Shown: positions 15,461-24,265 of the stretch, piece by piece
Layout of the letters: each line of letters opens with the position of its first letter
How positions within the stretch are numbered: the first letter of the stretch is position 1
Assembly: GCF_000220835.1 (NCBI RefSeq)
Contig: NZ_GL985606.1
Coordinates: 2,239,615 to 2,303,614 of the forward strand
Direction: 5' to 3'
Source: Actinomyces sp. oral taxon 448 str. F0400
GTDB taxonomy: Bacteria; Actinomycetota; Actinomycetes; Actinomycetales; Actinomycetaceae
Length of the DNA stretch: 64,000 nt
The notes under the pieces: generated by a model
Told to the model about the DNA's origin: nothing
Database searches by the model: none
Seen by the model: the letters and a program-made list of their open reading frames with translations, nothing else
Made by a program: the position numbers and the translations under genes

Positions 15461-17218
15461 CTAGCGGGTCTCGGCGTGGCCGGGCCAGGAGCGCACGGTG
15501 GTGAGCACCGAGAGCCAGCGCCGGTCCAGCGTACGGCCGCCGACGACCACACCCGCCCAGGCGAGCCCGGCGCCCCACAGGACACCGACGATCAGAAGCG
15601 CCCAGCCCCACTGCCAAGCTCCCAGGAGCATGAGGGCGCAGATCCCGGCGACAACCGGCAGCGCGAGCACGGCGACGGCCAGGAACCCGATCATCTGAAC
15701 CAAGGAGGCCACCAGGGTCATGCCCGAGGTCCGCGACTTCAGCGGGCTCGCCCCCGGTGCGGTGACCTCGTAGGGCATGATCGCCCCCATGACGCTGGAC
15801 CAGGCCAGCGCGGCGCCGTAGAGCCCCAGCTGCGCCCCGACGACGGCCGGCACGATGTCCCAACGACCGGTCCACGCGCCGAAGCCGATGGTGATGACCG
15901 CGATGAGGGGCAGCTGCCACAGGGCCGCCGCACTCACTCGCCCCAGCCGGTCGTCACGGCCGCGCACTCCGGCACTCAGGTGCATCCACTGGGCAGTGGA
16001 GTCATAGCCCAGGTCGTCGTGGATTCCCCATCCGGACACCAGGGCGACGAAGACCGGCACACCCAGCAGACCCGCCGGGGCCCGGCCGAGCGCCATGCTG
16101 GCCGGGGCCGTCTCGAAGCCGACCTCGCCCTGACCGCCCCCCGGGAGGCCGTGCCGAGCATTGAGCACCATCACAGTACCGAGGACGAGTACGACGAATA
16201 TGCTGGAGACCGCCAGCACCAGGTAGCGCGGGTCGGTGCGCCAGTAGCGCAAGCACCGCGCCGTGATCGCGGCGGCTGGCGAGGGCAGCGACCGTGAGAG
16301 TCGCCGATGCCATGGCAGAGGGGTCACCGGTTCTGGGACGGACGCGCTCTCCCCGCTCCCGCGATCCCGGACACCCGTTGAACGCCTCGGGCGACCGCTT
16401 CGGCCGATGACTCGGCCGCCCCCGGACATGACGCGCCCCACAATCCTGCCCCACGCAGGGGCCAGCGCAATCGGAGAAGCCAGGGCGCCCAGAGTCAGGA
16501 CCAGTGCCTGGACTGCCTGTCCCCGAGCGAGACAGCCCGGTGCTGCGAAGGCCCAGCCGAAGGGGCTCAGGGAGAGCACCCGGCCGATCGTCATCAACCC
16601 GGCGGTGCCGGGCTCCTCGGCGCGCGCGGCGACAAGGTTAACCGCACTCGGCAGGAGGCCTGCCCCGATGACGACCACCCCGCCCACGGCTCCGACGATA
16701 TCGCGGCTTCGGCGCGAGGCCGACGCGCCGGAGCCGATCACGACGACGCGGGAGAGCAGCACGCACGTCGCCAGAGCGGCCGGAGCCAGGAGGAGAGCGA
16801 GCCCGGCGGCGCCCCAGCGTCCGCCCAGCGCCCACACCAGCGCGGGCAGGAGGAAGCAGACGGCCGTGACGATGCCGGGGATCCCGGCGGCCCCGGCCAC
16901 GGCGAGCCCGCACGCCAATGACCGCGAGGGCGCGATCCATACAGCGAGCGCCCGGGGGTCGAGCGTCGAGTCGACACCTGTGAGAAGGAGCGGCACCAGG
17001 GCCCATCCGAGCACCGTCAGCGCCCCCAGCCCGCCGATGGCGGTCGCCGCCACGGCCGTCGACTCGTGCAGGCCGAACGCGACCGCCGCCGCGACCATCG
17101 TGATGATCGCGCCGGCGGCCCAGGCGGCGCCGATCACGGCGGCCACCATGATCCAGACACTACGACGCAGGGCGTTGAAGGTCAGCCTCCACCTCAGACG
17201 GATGAGGGTCGCAACCAC
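15461..17218 (-). CDS. ABC exporter membrane subunit (large permease)
   Basis: This 585-residue polytopic membrane protein has around 12 hydrophobic segments in two halves, such as IMVAAVIGAAWAAGAIITMV near the N terminus and YLVLAVSSIFVVLVLGTVMV in the middle. A basic Arg/Ser-rich loop separates the halves. It has no ATPase motif and should be the membrane partner of the ATPase encoded just upstream. The GTG at 17218 is chosen because a GGAGGA ribosome site precedes it; it overlaps the end of the ATPase gene by 25 bases. The substrate is unknown. The layout is typical of actinobacterial ABC-2-like exporters. Confidence 0.75.
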   Translation of the reverse strand: MVATLIRLRWRLTFNALRRSVWIMVAAVIGAAWAAGAIITMVAAAVAFGLHESTAVAATAIGGLGALTVLGWALVPLLLTGVDSTLDPRALAVWIAPSRSLACGLAVAGAAGIPGIVTAVCFLLPALVWALGGRWGAAGLALLLAPAALATCVLLSRVVVIGSGASASRRSRDIVGAVGGVVVIGAGLLPSAVNLVAARAEEPGTAGLMTIGRVLSLSPFGWAFAAPGCLARGQAVQALVLTLGALASPIALAPAWGRIVGRVMSGGGRVIGRSGRPRRSTGVRDRGSGESASVPEPVTPLPWHRRLSRSLPSPAAAITARCLRYWRTDPRYLVLAVSSIFVVLVLGTVMVLNARHGLPGGGQGEVGFETAPASMALGRAPAGLLGVPVFVALVSGWGIHDDLGYDSTAQWMHLSAGVRGRDDRLGRVSAAALWQLPLIAVITIGFGAWTGRWDIVPAVVGAQLGLYGAALAWSSVMGAIMPYEVTAPGASPLKSRTSGMTLVASLVQMIGFLAVAVLALPVVAGICALMLLGAWQWGWALLIVGVLWGAGLAWAGVVVGGRTLDRRWLSVLTTVRSWPGHAETR

Positions 17219-17994
17219 GACAGGTCCTCCTTCGCCTCCGGCGCCCCGACCAGCTGAGTGAAGCGCTCCTCCAGGTCCATGCCCGCGGCGACCTGGGCGG
17301 TGGTGCCCGCGGCCACGACCCGGCCGACGTCGATAATGGCCACGTGAGTGCACAGGCGCTGCACGGTCGTCATAACATGGCTGGAGATGATGACGGTGCC
17401 GCCGTCGGCGGCGAAGTCGGTGAGGATCGCCTGGATCACCCGGGCGGAGACCGGGTCGACAGCTTCGAAGGGCTCGTCCAGGACGAGCACGCTCGGCGAG
17501 TGGATGAGGGCGCAGGCGAGGTTAACCTTCTTACGCATGCCGGCGGAGTAATCGGCGACGAGCGCACGGCCGGCACCGCCGAGATCCAGGACGTGGAGGA
17601 GCTGGGTGGCGCGGGCGACGACGACATCGCGCTCCAGGCCGCGCAGCAGACCGGCGTAGGTGATCAGCTCGAGTCCGGTGAGGCGGTCGAAGGTGCGCAG
17701 CCCGTCGGGAAGGACGCCGAGCCGCGCTTTGGCGACGCCCGGCCGGGCCCACACGTCGGTGCCGTGGACCGCGGCGCGGCCGGCGTCGGGAACCAGCAGC
17801 CCGGTGGCCATGGATAGAGTCGTGGTCTTGCCCGCCCCATTGGGACCGACCATGCCGTAGATGGAACCGGTGGGAACGGTCAGGGAAAGCATATTGACGG
17901 CGATCTTCTGACCGAAGGCCTTGCATAGGCCTTGCAGAGCGAGTGCCGGAGAGGCATCCTCCGACCTCCGAGGCGGAAAGCGAATGTCATCCAT
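17194..17994 (-). CDS. ABC transporter ATP-binding protein
   Basis: This 266-residue ABC ATPase has Walker A GPNGAGKTT, a Q-loop-like region around LGVLPDGLRTFDRLTG, the signature YSAGMRKKVNLACAL (degenerate SAGM in place of LSGGQ), Walker B VLVLDEPFEAVDP and the switch histidine in VIISSHVM. Short DrrA-like exporters of drugs, lipids or peptides look like this. It precedes and overlaps the large permease gene, forming a two-gene operon. The N-terminal 15 residues are poorly conserved and no Shine-Dalgarno is obvious before the ATG, so the exact start is uncertain. Confidence 0.92.
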   Translation of the reverse strand: MDDIRFPPRRSEDASPALALQGLCKAFGQKIAVNMLSLTVPTGSIYGMVGPNGAGKTTTLSMATGLLVPDAGRAAVHGTDVWARPGVAKARLGVLPDGLRTFDRLTGLELITYAGLLRGLERDVVVARATQLLHVLDLGGAGRALVADYSAGMRKKVNLACALIHSPSVLVLDEPFEAVDPVSARVIQAILTDFAADGGTVIISSHVMTTVQRLCTHVAIIDVGRVVAAGTTAQVAAGMDLEERFTQLVGAPEAKEDLSWLRPSSV

Positions 17995-18240
17995 GCCGGC
18001 GAGGCTATGAACACAGTCTCCTCCGGCGCCTCCTGCTCGGGGATGAACCGTTCGGGAAGGCGGTCATCCGTCGAGCTCACCGCCGCGCCTCCGTCCGGGA
18101 AGTCGAAAGGCCAGCCGCCCGCTCGGCCGACGTCGGTGCCGCTCACGACGAGATGACGAAGGCGCGCCACCCGCTGGAGGTGACGCGCCTTGACGTCCAT
18201 GGTCTGCCGCGCTCAGCGGCACCGGGTCCTCATGCCGGGG

Positions 18241-18522
18241 TCACTTGGCGACGGCCTTCTTCAGGGCGGAGCCAACGGTCAGCTTGACGCCGTAACCGGC
18301 GGGGATCTGGATCTCCTCGCCAGTGCGGGGGTTGCGACCCGTACGAGCGGCTCGCTCGACGCGCTCCACACCCATCAGGCCGGTGATCTTGACGGCCTCG
18401 CCCTTGGCGACGTTCTCGACGAGAACCTCCTGGAAGGCGCCCAGGAAGTCATCGGCCTGAACCTTGGTAAGTCCGGCCTTCTCGGCGATGGCGGCGATGA
18501 GCTCAGTGCGGTTAACGGACAT
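18241..18522 (-). CDS. hup: HU family DNA-binding protein
   Basis: This 93-residue histone-like protein bends and compacts DNA as a dimer. The whole family pattern is present: VNRTELIAAIAEKAGLTK at the N terminus, the dimer helix, the arm with ARTGRNPRTGEEIQIPAGY, and a basic C terminus VGSALKKAVAK. It lacks the long Lys/Ala tail of mycobacterial HupB, so it is the short form. The ATG at 18522 has the ribosome site GAGAGG; upstream in-frame codons are rejected. It is monocistronic. Confidence 0.96.
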   Translation of the reverse strand: MSVNRTELIAAIAEKAGLTKVQADDFLGAFQEVLVENVAKGEAVKITGLMGVERVERAARTGRNPRTGEEIQIPAGYGVKLTVGSALKKAVAK

Positions 18523-18576
18523 GTATCTGCCTCTCGGTGGTTGGTGGACACCAGGTGCGGTGCCGTTGGCGGCAAC

Positions 18577-18604
18577 GCTATGCATAAACGGGCCGTTTTG
18601 TCAG
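18577..18604 (-). promoter_or_regulatory. Candidate hup promoter
   Basis: On the minus strand CTGACA (18599-18604), a 16-nt spacer and CATAGC (18577-18582) precede a leader of about 45 nt carrying the GAGAGG ribosome site. Confidence 0.35.
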
Positions 18605-18762
18605 ATATGACGGCGTTTCTCGCGGCGTGGCGCGGTCGTTTGTGATCTATAGCGACCTCGTTCGTCACATGAGCCACATTCGCCACGGTAATCGGGTACG
18701 GTCGCGCCATCCCGAGTGATCACCCTCCCCGAGTGGGGACGACCGACACCCGGCGAAGACGG

Positions 18763-18806
18763 CCGGAGCCCTGGGGCCACGAGATTTCGTGGCCCCAGGG
18801 CTCCGG
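18763..18806 (-). terminator. Perfect 20-bp hairpin terminating ssrA
   Basis: CCGGAGCCCTGGGGCCACGA, a GATT loop and its exact reverse complement start 5 bases after the tmRNA 3' end. There is no T run, so this is an I-shaped terminator as often seen in Actinobacteria. Confidence 0.8.
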
Positions 18807-18810
18807 AACG

Positions 18811-19178
18811 TGGAGATGGGGGGAATCGAACCCCCGTCCGACGGTGGTGCAACAGGACTTCTCCGGGTGCAGTCCGCTCACGAGTTTCTCAGCCCCGGCA
18901 TCTCACGCGGACAAGGACACCGACGGGCTCAGCTGCCTGCATGTTCCAAGGCCCCCGACAGCGAAGGACCTCAGCAGTGGCTTCCTGGATGACGCCAGGA
19001 ACCGGGGCGGAAGCGCTCCCCGGGCTGACGGACCTCGGAGCTCGCTCAGGCGGCGAGGGCGAAGTCGGTGCGAGTGTTATCGGCACCTATTGGTTCGCAC
19101 AGAGCGTTAACGAGATGACTGCGCGTCCTCGACCCGCTTCTCCTGAACCCACGACCGTCGTCGAAACCGATCATCCCC
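18811..19178 (-). ncRNA. ssrA: Transfer-messenger RNA (tmRNA)
   Basis: The 5' end GGGGATGATCGGTTTCGACG pairs through GGGGATG with CATCTCC at the 3' end. A T-arm GGGTTCGATTCCC precedes the 3' end, completing the tRNA-like domain. The resume codon GCC at 19082-19084 opens a tag frame reading ADNTRTDFALAA and stopping with TGA at 19046-19048. The ending FALAA-type degron is recognised by Clp proteases. CCA is not encoded (CG follows the discriminator A). The RNA rescues stalled ribosomes with SmpB, whose gene lies 1.3 kb away. A near-perfect hairpin follows as terminator. Confidence 0.95.
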
Positions 19179-19223
19179 TGTGGAGTTGCCAGTTGTCACC
19201 GGCGAACCAGAAGGCCACCGGTA

Positions 19224-19243
19224 CCTGTCCGCATGCGGACAGG
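19224..19243. promoter_or_regulatory. Perfect 20-bp palindrome upstream of ssrA
   Basis: CCTGTCCGCATGCGGACAGG is its own reverse complement. It lies just downstream of the candidate ssrA promoter and about 45 bp before the mature tmRNA 5' end, in the divergent gap with the aldo/keto reductase gene. It could be an operator, or a hairpin in the tmRNA precursor leader. Confidence 0.55.
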
Positions 19244-19248
19244 AAGTG

Positions 19249-19277
19249 ACTGTAGCAGAATGGTCGCCGTCCGTCAC
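19249..19277 (-). promoter_or_regulatory. Candidate ssrA promoter
   Basis: On the minus strand GTGACG (19272-19277), a 17-nt spacer and TACAGT (19249-19254) would start transcription at the edge of the 20-bp palindrome, about 65 nt before the mature tmRNA. Confidence 0.45.
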
Positions 19278-19440
19278 CCGCCTCATTGCACGACGCGCAT
19301 GCGCCGTCGAGGCGGGCTCGGGGTGGATGTGCCTTCACGATGCGCGCATCGCATCCGCGAGACTGGCATGATTGTCCCATGGGTCGCCAGCCTCGGACCC
19401 CGGGGAGTGCGAAGGCTCCAAGAGGCCTGAGGAGGGTTGT

Positions 19441-20424
19441 GTGGACGATCGTCCGTTCACAACGCTGGGGCGTCAGATCCGCGTCGTCGGCACCGGCACG
19501 TGGCAGCTGGGCGTCGACCAGGGCGAGGTCGGTCTCGACGAGGCGGCCGGGACGCTGAGCTGCGCGTGCCAGACCGGCGTCAACCTCGTCGAGACCGCGG
19601 ACGTCTACGGCGACGGCCGCTCGGAACGCTTCGTCGGCCGGTTCCTCGCCGAGCACCCCGGAGCCGGACTCGCGGTGGTCACGAAGACGGGACGCAGGCT
19701 CCCCCCGACTCCCGAGTCCTACAGCCGCGACAATCTCCTGTCCTGGAACGATCGCTCCCGGGAGAACCTCGGCGTTGAAACCATCGACCTTGCCCAGATG
19801 CACAGCCCGCCGAGCAAGGTCATCGAGGCCCCGCGCGTCTGGGAGGTACTCGATAACATGGTCGACGAGGGGAGGATCCGCGCCTACGGAGTGAGCGCGG
19901 AGACCTGCGAGCAGGCGCTCCAAGCGATCGGGCACCCCGGCTGCGCAAGCGTGGAGATTATCATCAACGTCTTCCGTCATAAGCCGCTGGAGGAGGTCGT
20001 GCCCGCCGCGCGCGAGACGGGCACGGCGGTGCTCGTCAGGGTCCCTCTGCCCGAGGGCCTGCTCTCCCATAATCGCCGCCGAAGCACCGACGGCACGCCG
20101 CCCCGATTCGATCCAGCCGCCGCTGTCGACGCCGGCCGGATCTTCACGGTCGTCCCCGAGGATGTGGGGGCGCAGGCGGCCCGCGAATTCGCCGGATTGT
20201 GCCGCGAGCTGGTGCCCGAGCACGTCCACCCGGTTCAAGTCGCACTGCGGTGGGTCCTCGACCAGGAGGGGATCACATGCATCCTGCCCGAGGCCCGCAG
20301 TCCCCACCAGGCGCGGTTCAACGCCCGGGCCGCCGCGCTGCCCCCGTTGAGCCGGGACATGCACGCCGCTGTAACGGACCTCTACGACCGGCTCATCCGC
20401 ATGCACGTCCACAACCACTGGTAG
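19441..20424 (+). CDS. Aldo/keto reductase
   Basis: This 327-residue NAD(P)H-dependent oxidoreductase of the aldo/keto reductase superfamily has a TIM barrel. Near the N terminus GTGTWQLG is followed by NLVETADVYGDGRSERFVG, holding the catalytic Asp and Tyr, and VVTKTGRR supplies the catalytic Lys. Further on, DLAQMHSPPS replaces the more usual LxQLH, and IRAYGVSAE fits the cofactor-side loop. The GTG at 19441 follows a GAGGAGG ribosome site; earlier in-frame codons are rejected. The substrate is unknown. It is divergent from ssrA and convergent with smpB. Confidence 0.9.
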   Translation: MDDRPFTTLGRQIRVVGTGTWQLGVDQGEVGLDEAAGTLSCACQTGVNLVETADVYGDGRSERFVGRFLAEHPGAGLAVVTKTGRRLPPTPESYSRDNLLSWNDRSRENLGVETIDLAQMHSPPSKVIEAPRVWEVLDNMVDEGRIRAYGVSAETCEQALQAIGHPGCASVEIIINVFRHKPLEEVVPAARETGTAVLVRVPLPEGLLSHNRRRSTDGTPPRFDPAAAVDAGRIFTVVPEDVGAQAAREFAGLCRELVPEHVHPVQVALRWVLDQEGITCILPEARSPHQARFNARAAALPPLSRDMHAAVTDLYDRLIRMHVHNHW

Positions 20425-20457
20425 GCGCGATCACCGGCAGGACGAGCCGCGACACCA

Positions 20458-20985
20458 TCAGCCGCGGCGCCGGTTGGCGGCCGCCAGAGCGCGCGCAGCC
20501 TCCCGCTCGTCCTGGGCCTCGCGGAGCGCCTGACGCTTATCCCACACCTGCTTGCCCCGCGCCAGAGCGATCTCGAGCTTGGCCCGCCCGCGAAGGAAGT
20601 ACAGCTCCAGGGGCACGATCGTGTAGCCCTTGGCGCTCACCCGCTGCGCCAGACGCTCGAGCTGGGAGCGATGGAGCAGCAGTTTGCGCCGACGGCGCGG
20701 CGCGTGGTTGTTCCACGTGCCCTGAAGGTACTCGGGGATATGGGCGCCCTGAAGCCAGGCCTCACCGCGGCGGTCGACCTCGATCCACGCCTCGGTCAGG
20801 GAGGCGCGCCCCATCCGCAGTGCCTTGACCTCCGTGCCGGTGAGCACGAGCCCCGCCTCGTAGCGATCCTCGATGACGTAATCATGGGTCGCTCTCCTGT
20901 TGCGGGCGACTGTCTTGCGGGCGTCGGAAGCGGCTTTAGCGCGCTCTGCCGGCGTGGGTCTTCTCCGTGCGGGCCTCCTGGCCAC
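20458..20985 (-). CDS. smpB: SsrA-binding protein SmpB
   Basis: This 175-residue protein binds tmRNA and brings it to stalled ribosomes, where its C-terminal tail occupies the empty mRNA channel. The core is intact: ATHDYVIEDRYEAGLVLTGTEVKALR, a Trp-rich LQGAHIPEYLQGTWNNH region, and KGYTIVPLELYFLRGRAKLEI followed by GKQVWDKRQALR. The tail is basic, as required. A Lys/Arg-rich N-terminal extension of about 30 residues precedes the core. The GTG start has a strong GGAGGAGG ribosome site. Its location between ftsEX and ssrA is conserved in Actinobacteria. Confidence 0.97.
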   Translation of the reverse strand: MARRPARRRPTPAERAKAASDARKTVARNRRATHDYVIEDRYEAGLVLTGTEVKALRMGRASLTEAWIEVDRRGEAWLQGAHIPEYLQGTWNNHAPRRRRKLLLHRSQLERLAQRVSAKGYTIVPLELYFLRGRAKLEIALARGKQVWDKRQALREAQDEREAARALAAANRRRG

Positions 20986-21133
20986 GAGAGCCTCCTCCCC
21001 GGTTCGGTCCTGGGCGCGCCGTGCGACTGACGGGCACGACGCCTCAGCCTACGCGGCCGGTCATGACGGTCAACTCGCCGGGGAGCGCCGAGGGCCGATC
21101 TCGGTCCTGCCGGGGATCGCCCGGTCGCCGGCC

Positions 21134-22510
21134 TCAGAAACCGGGCAGGGTCATCGGATCGATGTACGTCCCGTCGCGCGCCACCTGGAAATGAACGTGG
21201 GGTCCGGTGGCGTACCCGGTCGAGCCGGTGTAACCGACCACGTCGCCACGGCTGACGTACTGTCCGTCGGATATGACGCGCCCCGATAGGTGGCACAGTG
21301 TGATCACGTAGGAATGCCCGTCGATATAGCCCGCGTTGATGTCGATTCCGATCCCGCACGATGCGGAGTCCCAGTACGTGGCCGTGCCCGAAACCGCGGC
21401 GTACTGGGGCGTGCCCTCCGAGGCGGCGAAATCGGTGCCCTGGTGACCCGTTCCGACCCCGGTGACGGGATGGACGCGGAAGCCGAAGGGGGAGGTGACT
21501 GTCAGAGCCCCGGTAATGGGGTGGCCTATGAAGCCGTCCCCCAGAGAGTCGGCGCCGATGGAACCGGAGGAGATCCCAGTCCGTCCGTCCTCGTAGGCGG
21601 CTCGATTGGCGGCATCGATCTGCGCGACACGTTCGGCCGCCGCGTCGGCGTCGGCCGACGCCTGCGCCTGCTGCTCCTTCAAGTCCTTCTTCCGCTCCTC
21701 CAGAGTCGCGGCCGCCGTCTCCTTCTCGGACTTCAAGGAGGCGACCTCGTCGCGCTTGGCGGCGGCGCTGTCGCGGGCCGCCCGCGCCTGCTCCTGAGCG
21801 GCATCCGCATCCGCCTTCAAAGTGGCGACACGATTGGTCGCCGCGTCCTGACGAGCTCTGCGGTTGGCGTCCCGAGCGCGCTCCTCCTCAGCAGAGACCA
21901 GGGCATTCTCCTGAACTGAAGTGGCGATCTCCATGGTGGAGGCGCGCTGAGTCAGATCATCGACGTCGTCGGAGGCCAGGACGTAGGACCACGAGCTTAC
22001 ATCGCCGTCCCCCTGGTAGGTGGCGACGACCAGATCGGCCACGGACGTGGTGTTCTCCGTCGCGTCGGCCTGGGAATCCGTGGCCTGCGCGCCGATAGCG
22101 GCCAGGTCGGACTCGGCGACATCGAGACGGTCCGAGGCCTGCTGCTGCTCGCGCTCCTTCTCGGCCAGGGCGTTGTCGGCCGCTGTCAGATCGTCCTGCG
22201 CTGTGGTCAGTGAGGTGTCGGCGTTCTGCAGGTCGATGTAGGCCTGGCCGAGCTCCGCGGAGACTCCCTCGAGCGAGGCGGTGAGCTCCGCCCGCCTCTG
22301 CTCGGCGTCGGTCTGCTCGTCGGCGGCGTCGGAGCGGTCGTCGGCCCAGGCGGTCGTGACTCCCACGGGGGCCACCGCCAGCGCGAGCACGGCAAGCACC
22401 CCGGCCGGGCGCCTGAGACGGACCCGGCGCCGCGAAGTCTCGGAGGCGTGCGAGAACGGCTGCGACTGCCGGGCGGCAGGGGCCTCGACGGGCGGGCGGG
22501 AGGAGCGCAT
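21134..22510 (-). CDS. M23 metallopeptidase with coiled coil (EnvC-like)
   Basis: This 458-residue exported protein combines a signal peptide (VLAVLALAVAPVGVTTAWA, ending near residue 56), a long Ala/Glu/Asp-rich coiled coil over roughly residues 60-320 and a C-terminal M23 (LytM) domain. The zinc motifs are complete: HQGTDFA (HxxxD) and HVHFQV (HxH). It should be an active peptidoglycan endopeptidase. Its start is only five bases after the ftsX stop. FtsEX is known to activate coiled-coil peptidoglycan hydrolases (EnvC, PcsB, RipC), so this is very likely the FtsEX-controlled hydrolase of septation. The substrate bond is not deducible. Confidence 0.93.
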   Translation of the reverse strand: MRSSRPPVEAPAARQSQPFSHASETSRRRVRLRRPAGVLAVLALAVAPVGVTTAWADDRSDAADEQTDAEQRRAELTASLEGVSAELGQAYIDLQNADTSLTTAQDDLTAADNALAEKEREQQQASDRLDVAESDLAAIGAQATDSQADATENTTSVADLVVATYQGDGDVSSWSYVLASDDVDDLTQRASTMEIATSVQENALVSAEEERARDANRRARQDAATNRVATLKADADAAQEQARAARDSAAAKRDEVASLKSEKETAAATLEERKKDLKEQQAQASADADAAAERVAQIDAANRAAYEDGRTGISSGSIGADSLGDGFIGHPITGALTVTSPFGFRVHPVTGVGTGHQGTDFAASEGTPQYAAVSGTATYWDSASCGIGIDINAGYIDGHSYVITLCHLSGRVISDGQYVSRGDVVGYTGSTGYATGPHVHFQVARDGTYIDPMTLPGF

Positions 22511-22515
22511 GGCGG

Positions 22516-23433
22516 TCAGACCCTCGTGTATTTCGACAGGGAGAATGAGGAAGAGACCGCTGCCAGGACAACGGCCGTCAGGATGAGCCACGGAGCCAGG
22601 CGCATGACATCCCCGGCGTTGATGAAGGCCGTGGTGAAGGCGATCGAGGACGCCAGCCACCTCTGCACTAGGAAGTGCACGCCGGCCCACAGCGTTCCGA
22701 CGGCGGCCAGCGCCCCGATCAGGGCCGCGATGACGCCCTCCAGCATGAATGGCAACTGGATGAAGAAGTTGGAGGCGCCGACCAGCCGCATGATCTCCGT
22801 CTCCTTGGACCGACTCATCGCTGACAGCCGGATAGTAGTGGTGATCAGGAGCACAGCGGTCAGCCCCATGATCGCCGCCAGTCCCGCGGTGATCCATGAA
22901 GCGCGATTCATGACCAGGAAGAACGGCTCGAGGGTCTTGCGCTGATCATGGACGCGCTCCACCCCGTCGCGTCCGGTGAGCTGCTCGACGACGACCTGGT
23001 ATTTCTCGGCGTCGACCAGCTTGATGCGGAAGGACACCGGCATCATGCTCTCGGTGGCATTGCGTCCGATCCGGGAACCTCCATAGGCCTTCATGAAGTT
23101 GTCGTAGGCCTCGGCCTTGGACTCGACGGTGTAGCTCTTGACGTAGGGCTTGAGCGCGTCGGAGTTGATAAGGCTCTCGACGGCGTCGATCTGCTCCTGG
23201 GTGGCTTCGCCTCCTGAACAGGTCGACGCCGAGGAGGCGGCCGGGCACATGTAGACGCTGACCTCGACCTTGTCGTACCAGTCGCCCTTCATGGTAGAGA
23301 TCTGAGTCTGCAGGAGGGCGGAGGCGCCCACGAACAGCAGGGAGACGAAGGAAACCAGGACGACCGAGACGCTCATGGCGAAGTTGCGGGCCAGACCCTT
23401 GCCGGTCTCGGAGACGATGAAGCGGAAGCGCAC
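22516..23433 (-). CDS. ftsX: Cell-division ABC transporter permease FtsX
   Basis: This 305-residue protein has the FtsX layout: one N-terminal membrane helix (FAMSVSVVLVSFVSLLFVG), an extracellular domain of about 130 residues, then three more helices. The external domain contains a CPAASSASTC pair of cysteines that may form a disulfide, and it is the part expected to bind the peptidoglycan hydrolase. The cytoplasmic segment RSKETEIMRLVGASN is the conserved FtsE-contact region. It follows ftsE by eleven bases and precedes the M23 peptidase by five, making one operon. Confidence 0.96.
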   Translation of the reverse strand: MRFRFIVSETGKGLARNFAMSVSVVLVSFVSLLFVGASALLQTQISTMKGDWYDKVEVSVYMCPAASSASTCSGGEATQEQIDAVESLINSDALKPYVKSYTVESKAEAYDNFMKAYGGSRIGRNATESMMPVSFRIKLVDAEKYQVVVEQLTGRDGVERVHDQRKTLEPFFLVMNRASWITAGLAAIMGLTAVLLITTTIRLSAMSRSKETEIMRLVGASNFFIQLPFMLEGVIAALIGALAAVGTLWAGVHFLVQRWLASSIAFTTAFINAGDVMRLAPWLILTAVVLAAVSSSFSLSKYTRV

Positions 23434-23444
23434 AAGTACCCCTT

Positions 23445-24134
23445 TCAGCGGTCCGAGCCGTAGACGCCGCGGGCCTGGTCGCGCACGACTTCTCCCGCCT
23501 TGAGCTCGATGACGCGCTTGCGCATCTGGTCGACGATCTCGTCGTCGTGAGTGGCCATGACCACGGTAGTGCCCTGCCGATTGATGCGGTCGAGCAGACG
23601 CATGATGCCCACTGAGGTGGAGGGGTCGAGATTGCCAGTGGGCTCGTCGGCCATGAGCAGCTTGGGTCGGTTGACCATGGCGCGGGCGATGGCGACGCGC
23701 TGCTGCTCGCCCCCGCTCAATTCGTGCGGGAGGCGCTCCTCCTTGTCGGCCAGTCCGACCAGATCCAGGGCCTCGGGCACCGCGGACAGGATGTAGTGCC
23801 GGGGCTTGCCGATCACCTGGGAGGCGATGGCGACGTTCTCGAACACGGTCTTGTTCTCCAGCAGACGGAAGTCCTGGAAGACGAAGCCCATCTCCTGGCG
23901 CAGTTTGGGCACCTTCCAGCTGGAGATCTGAGCCAGGTCGCGCCCCAGCACGTGGATGGCGCCGGCGGTGGGCCGCTCCTCGCGCAGGGTCAAGCGCAGG
24001 AAGGTCGACTTCCCGGAGCCCGACGCCCCCACGAGGAAGACGAACTCATCCTTCTCAACATCGATCGAGACGTCATCGAGCGCGGGGCGCGCGCCCCGTT
24101 TGTAAACTTTGGAGACGTGGTCGAACCGGATCAT
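23445..24134 (-). CDS. ftsE: Cell-division ATP-binding protein FtsE
   Basis: This 229-residue ABC ATPase couples ATP hydrolysis to FtsX-controlled septal wall hydrolysis. It begins [14 protein letters not shown]. Walker [10 protein letters not shown] is followed by the Q loop in [12 protein letters not shown], the signature [14 protein letters not shown] and Walker [14 protein letters not shown], with H in MATHD. Length is typical. A GGAAG ribosome site precedes the ATG. It is first of the ftsE-ftsX-M23 operon and divergent from the TY-Chap gene. Confidence 0.97.
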   Translation of the reverse strand: MIRFDHVSKVYKRGARPALDDVSIDVEKDEFVFLVGASGSGKSTFLRLTLREERPTAGAIHVLGRDLAQISSWKVPKLRQEMGFVFQDFRLLENKTVFENVAIASQVIGKPRHYILSAVPEALDLVGLADKEERLPHELSGGEQQRVAIARAMVNRPKLLMADEPTGNLDPSTSVGIMRLLDRINRQGTTVVMATHDDEIVDQMRKRVIELKAGEVVRDQARGVYGSDR

Positions 24135-24252
24135 TCAGTGGCTGCTTCCTGGCGTGCGAGGGTGCGGTGAGACCCGCTCCCAGACCACCGTAGCCAGTGC
24201 GGGTGCGCAATCCTCGGCGTGACACGCGGGTCGAGACGGTGTTGACGCCCGC

Positions 24253-24258
24253 TACCGT
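24253..24258 (+). promoter_or_regulatory. -10 box of leaderless TY-Chap transcript
   Basis: TACCGT lies 7 nt before the GTG at 24266. Its conservation suggests the frameshifted gene is, or recently was, transcribed. Confidence 0.4.
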
Positions 24259-24265
24259 GTGATCC

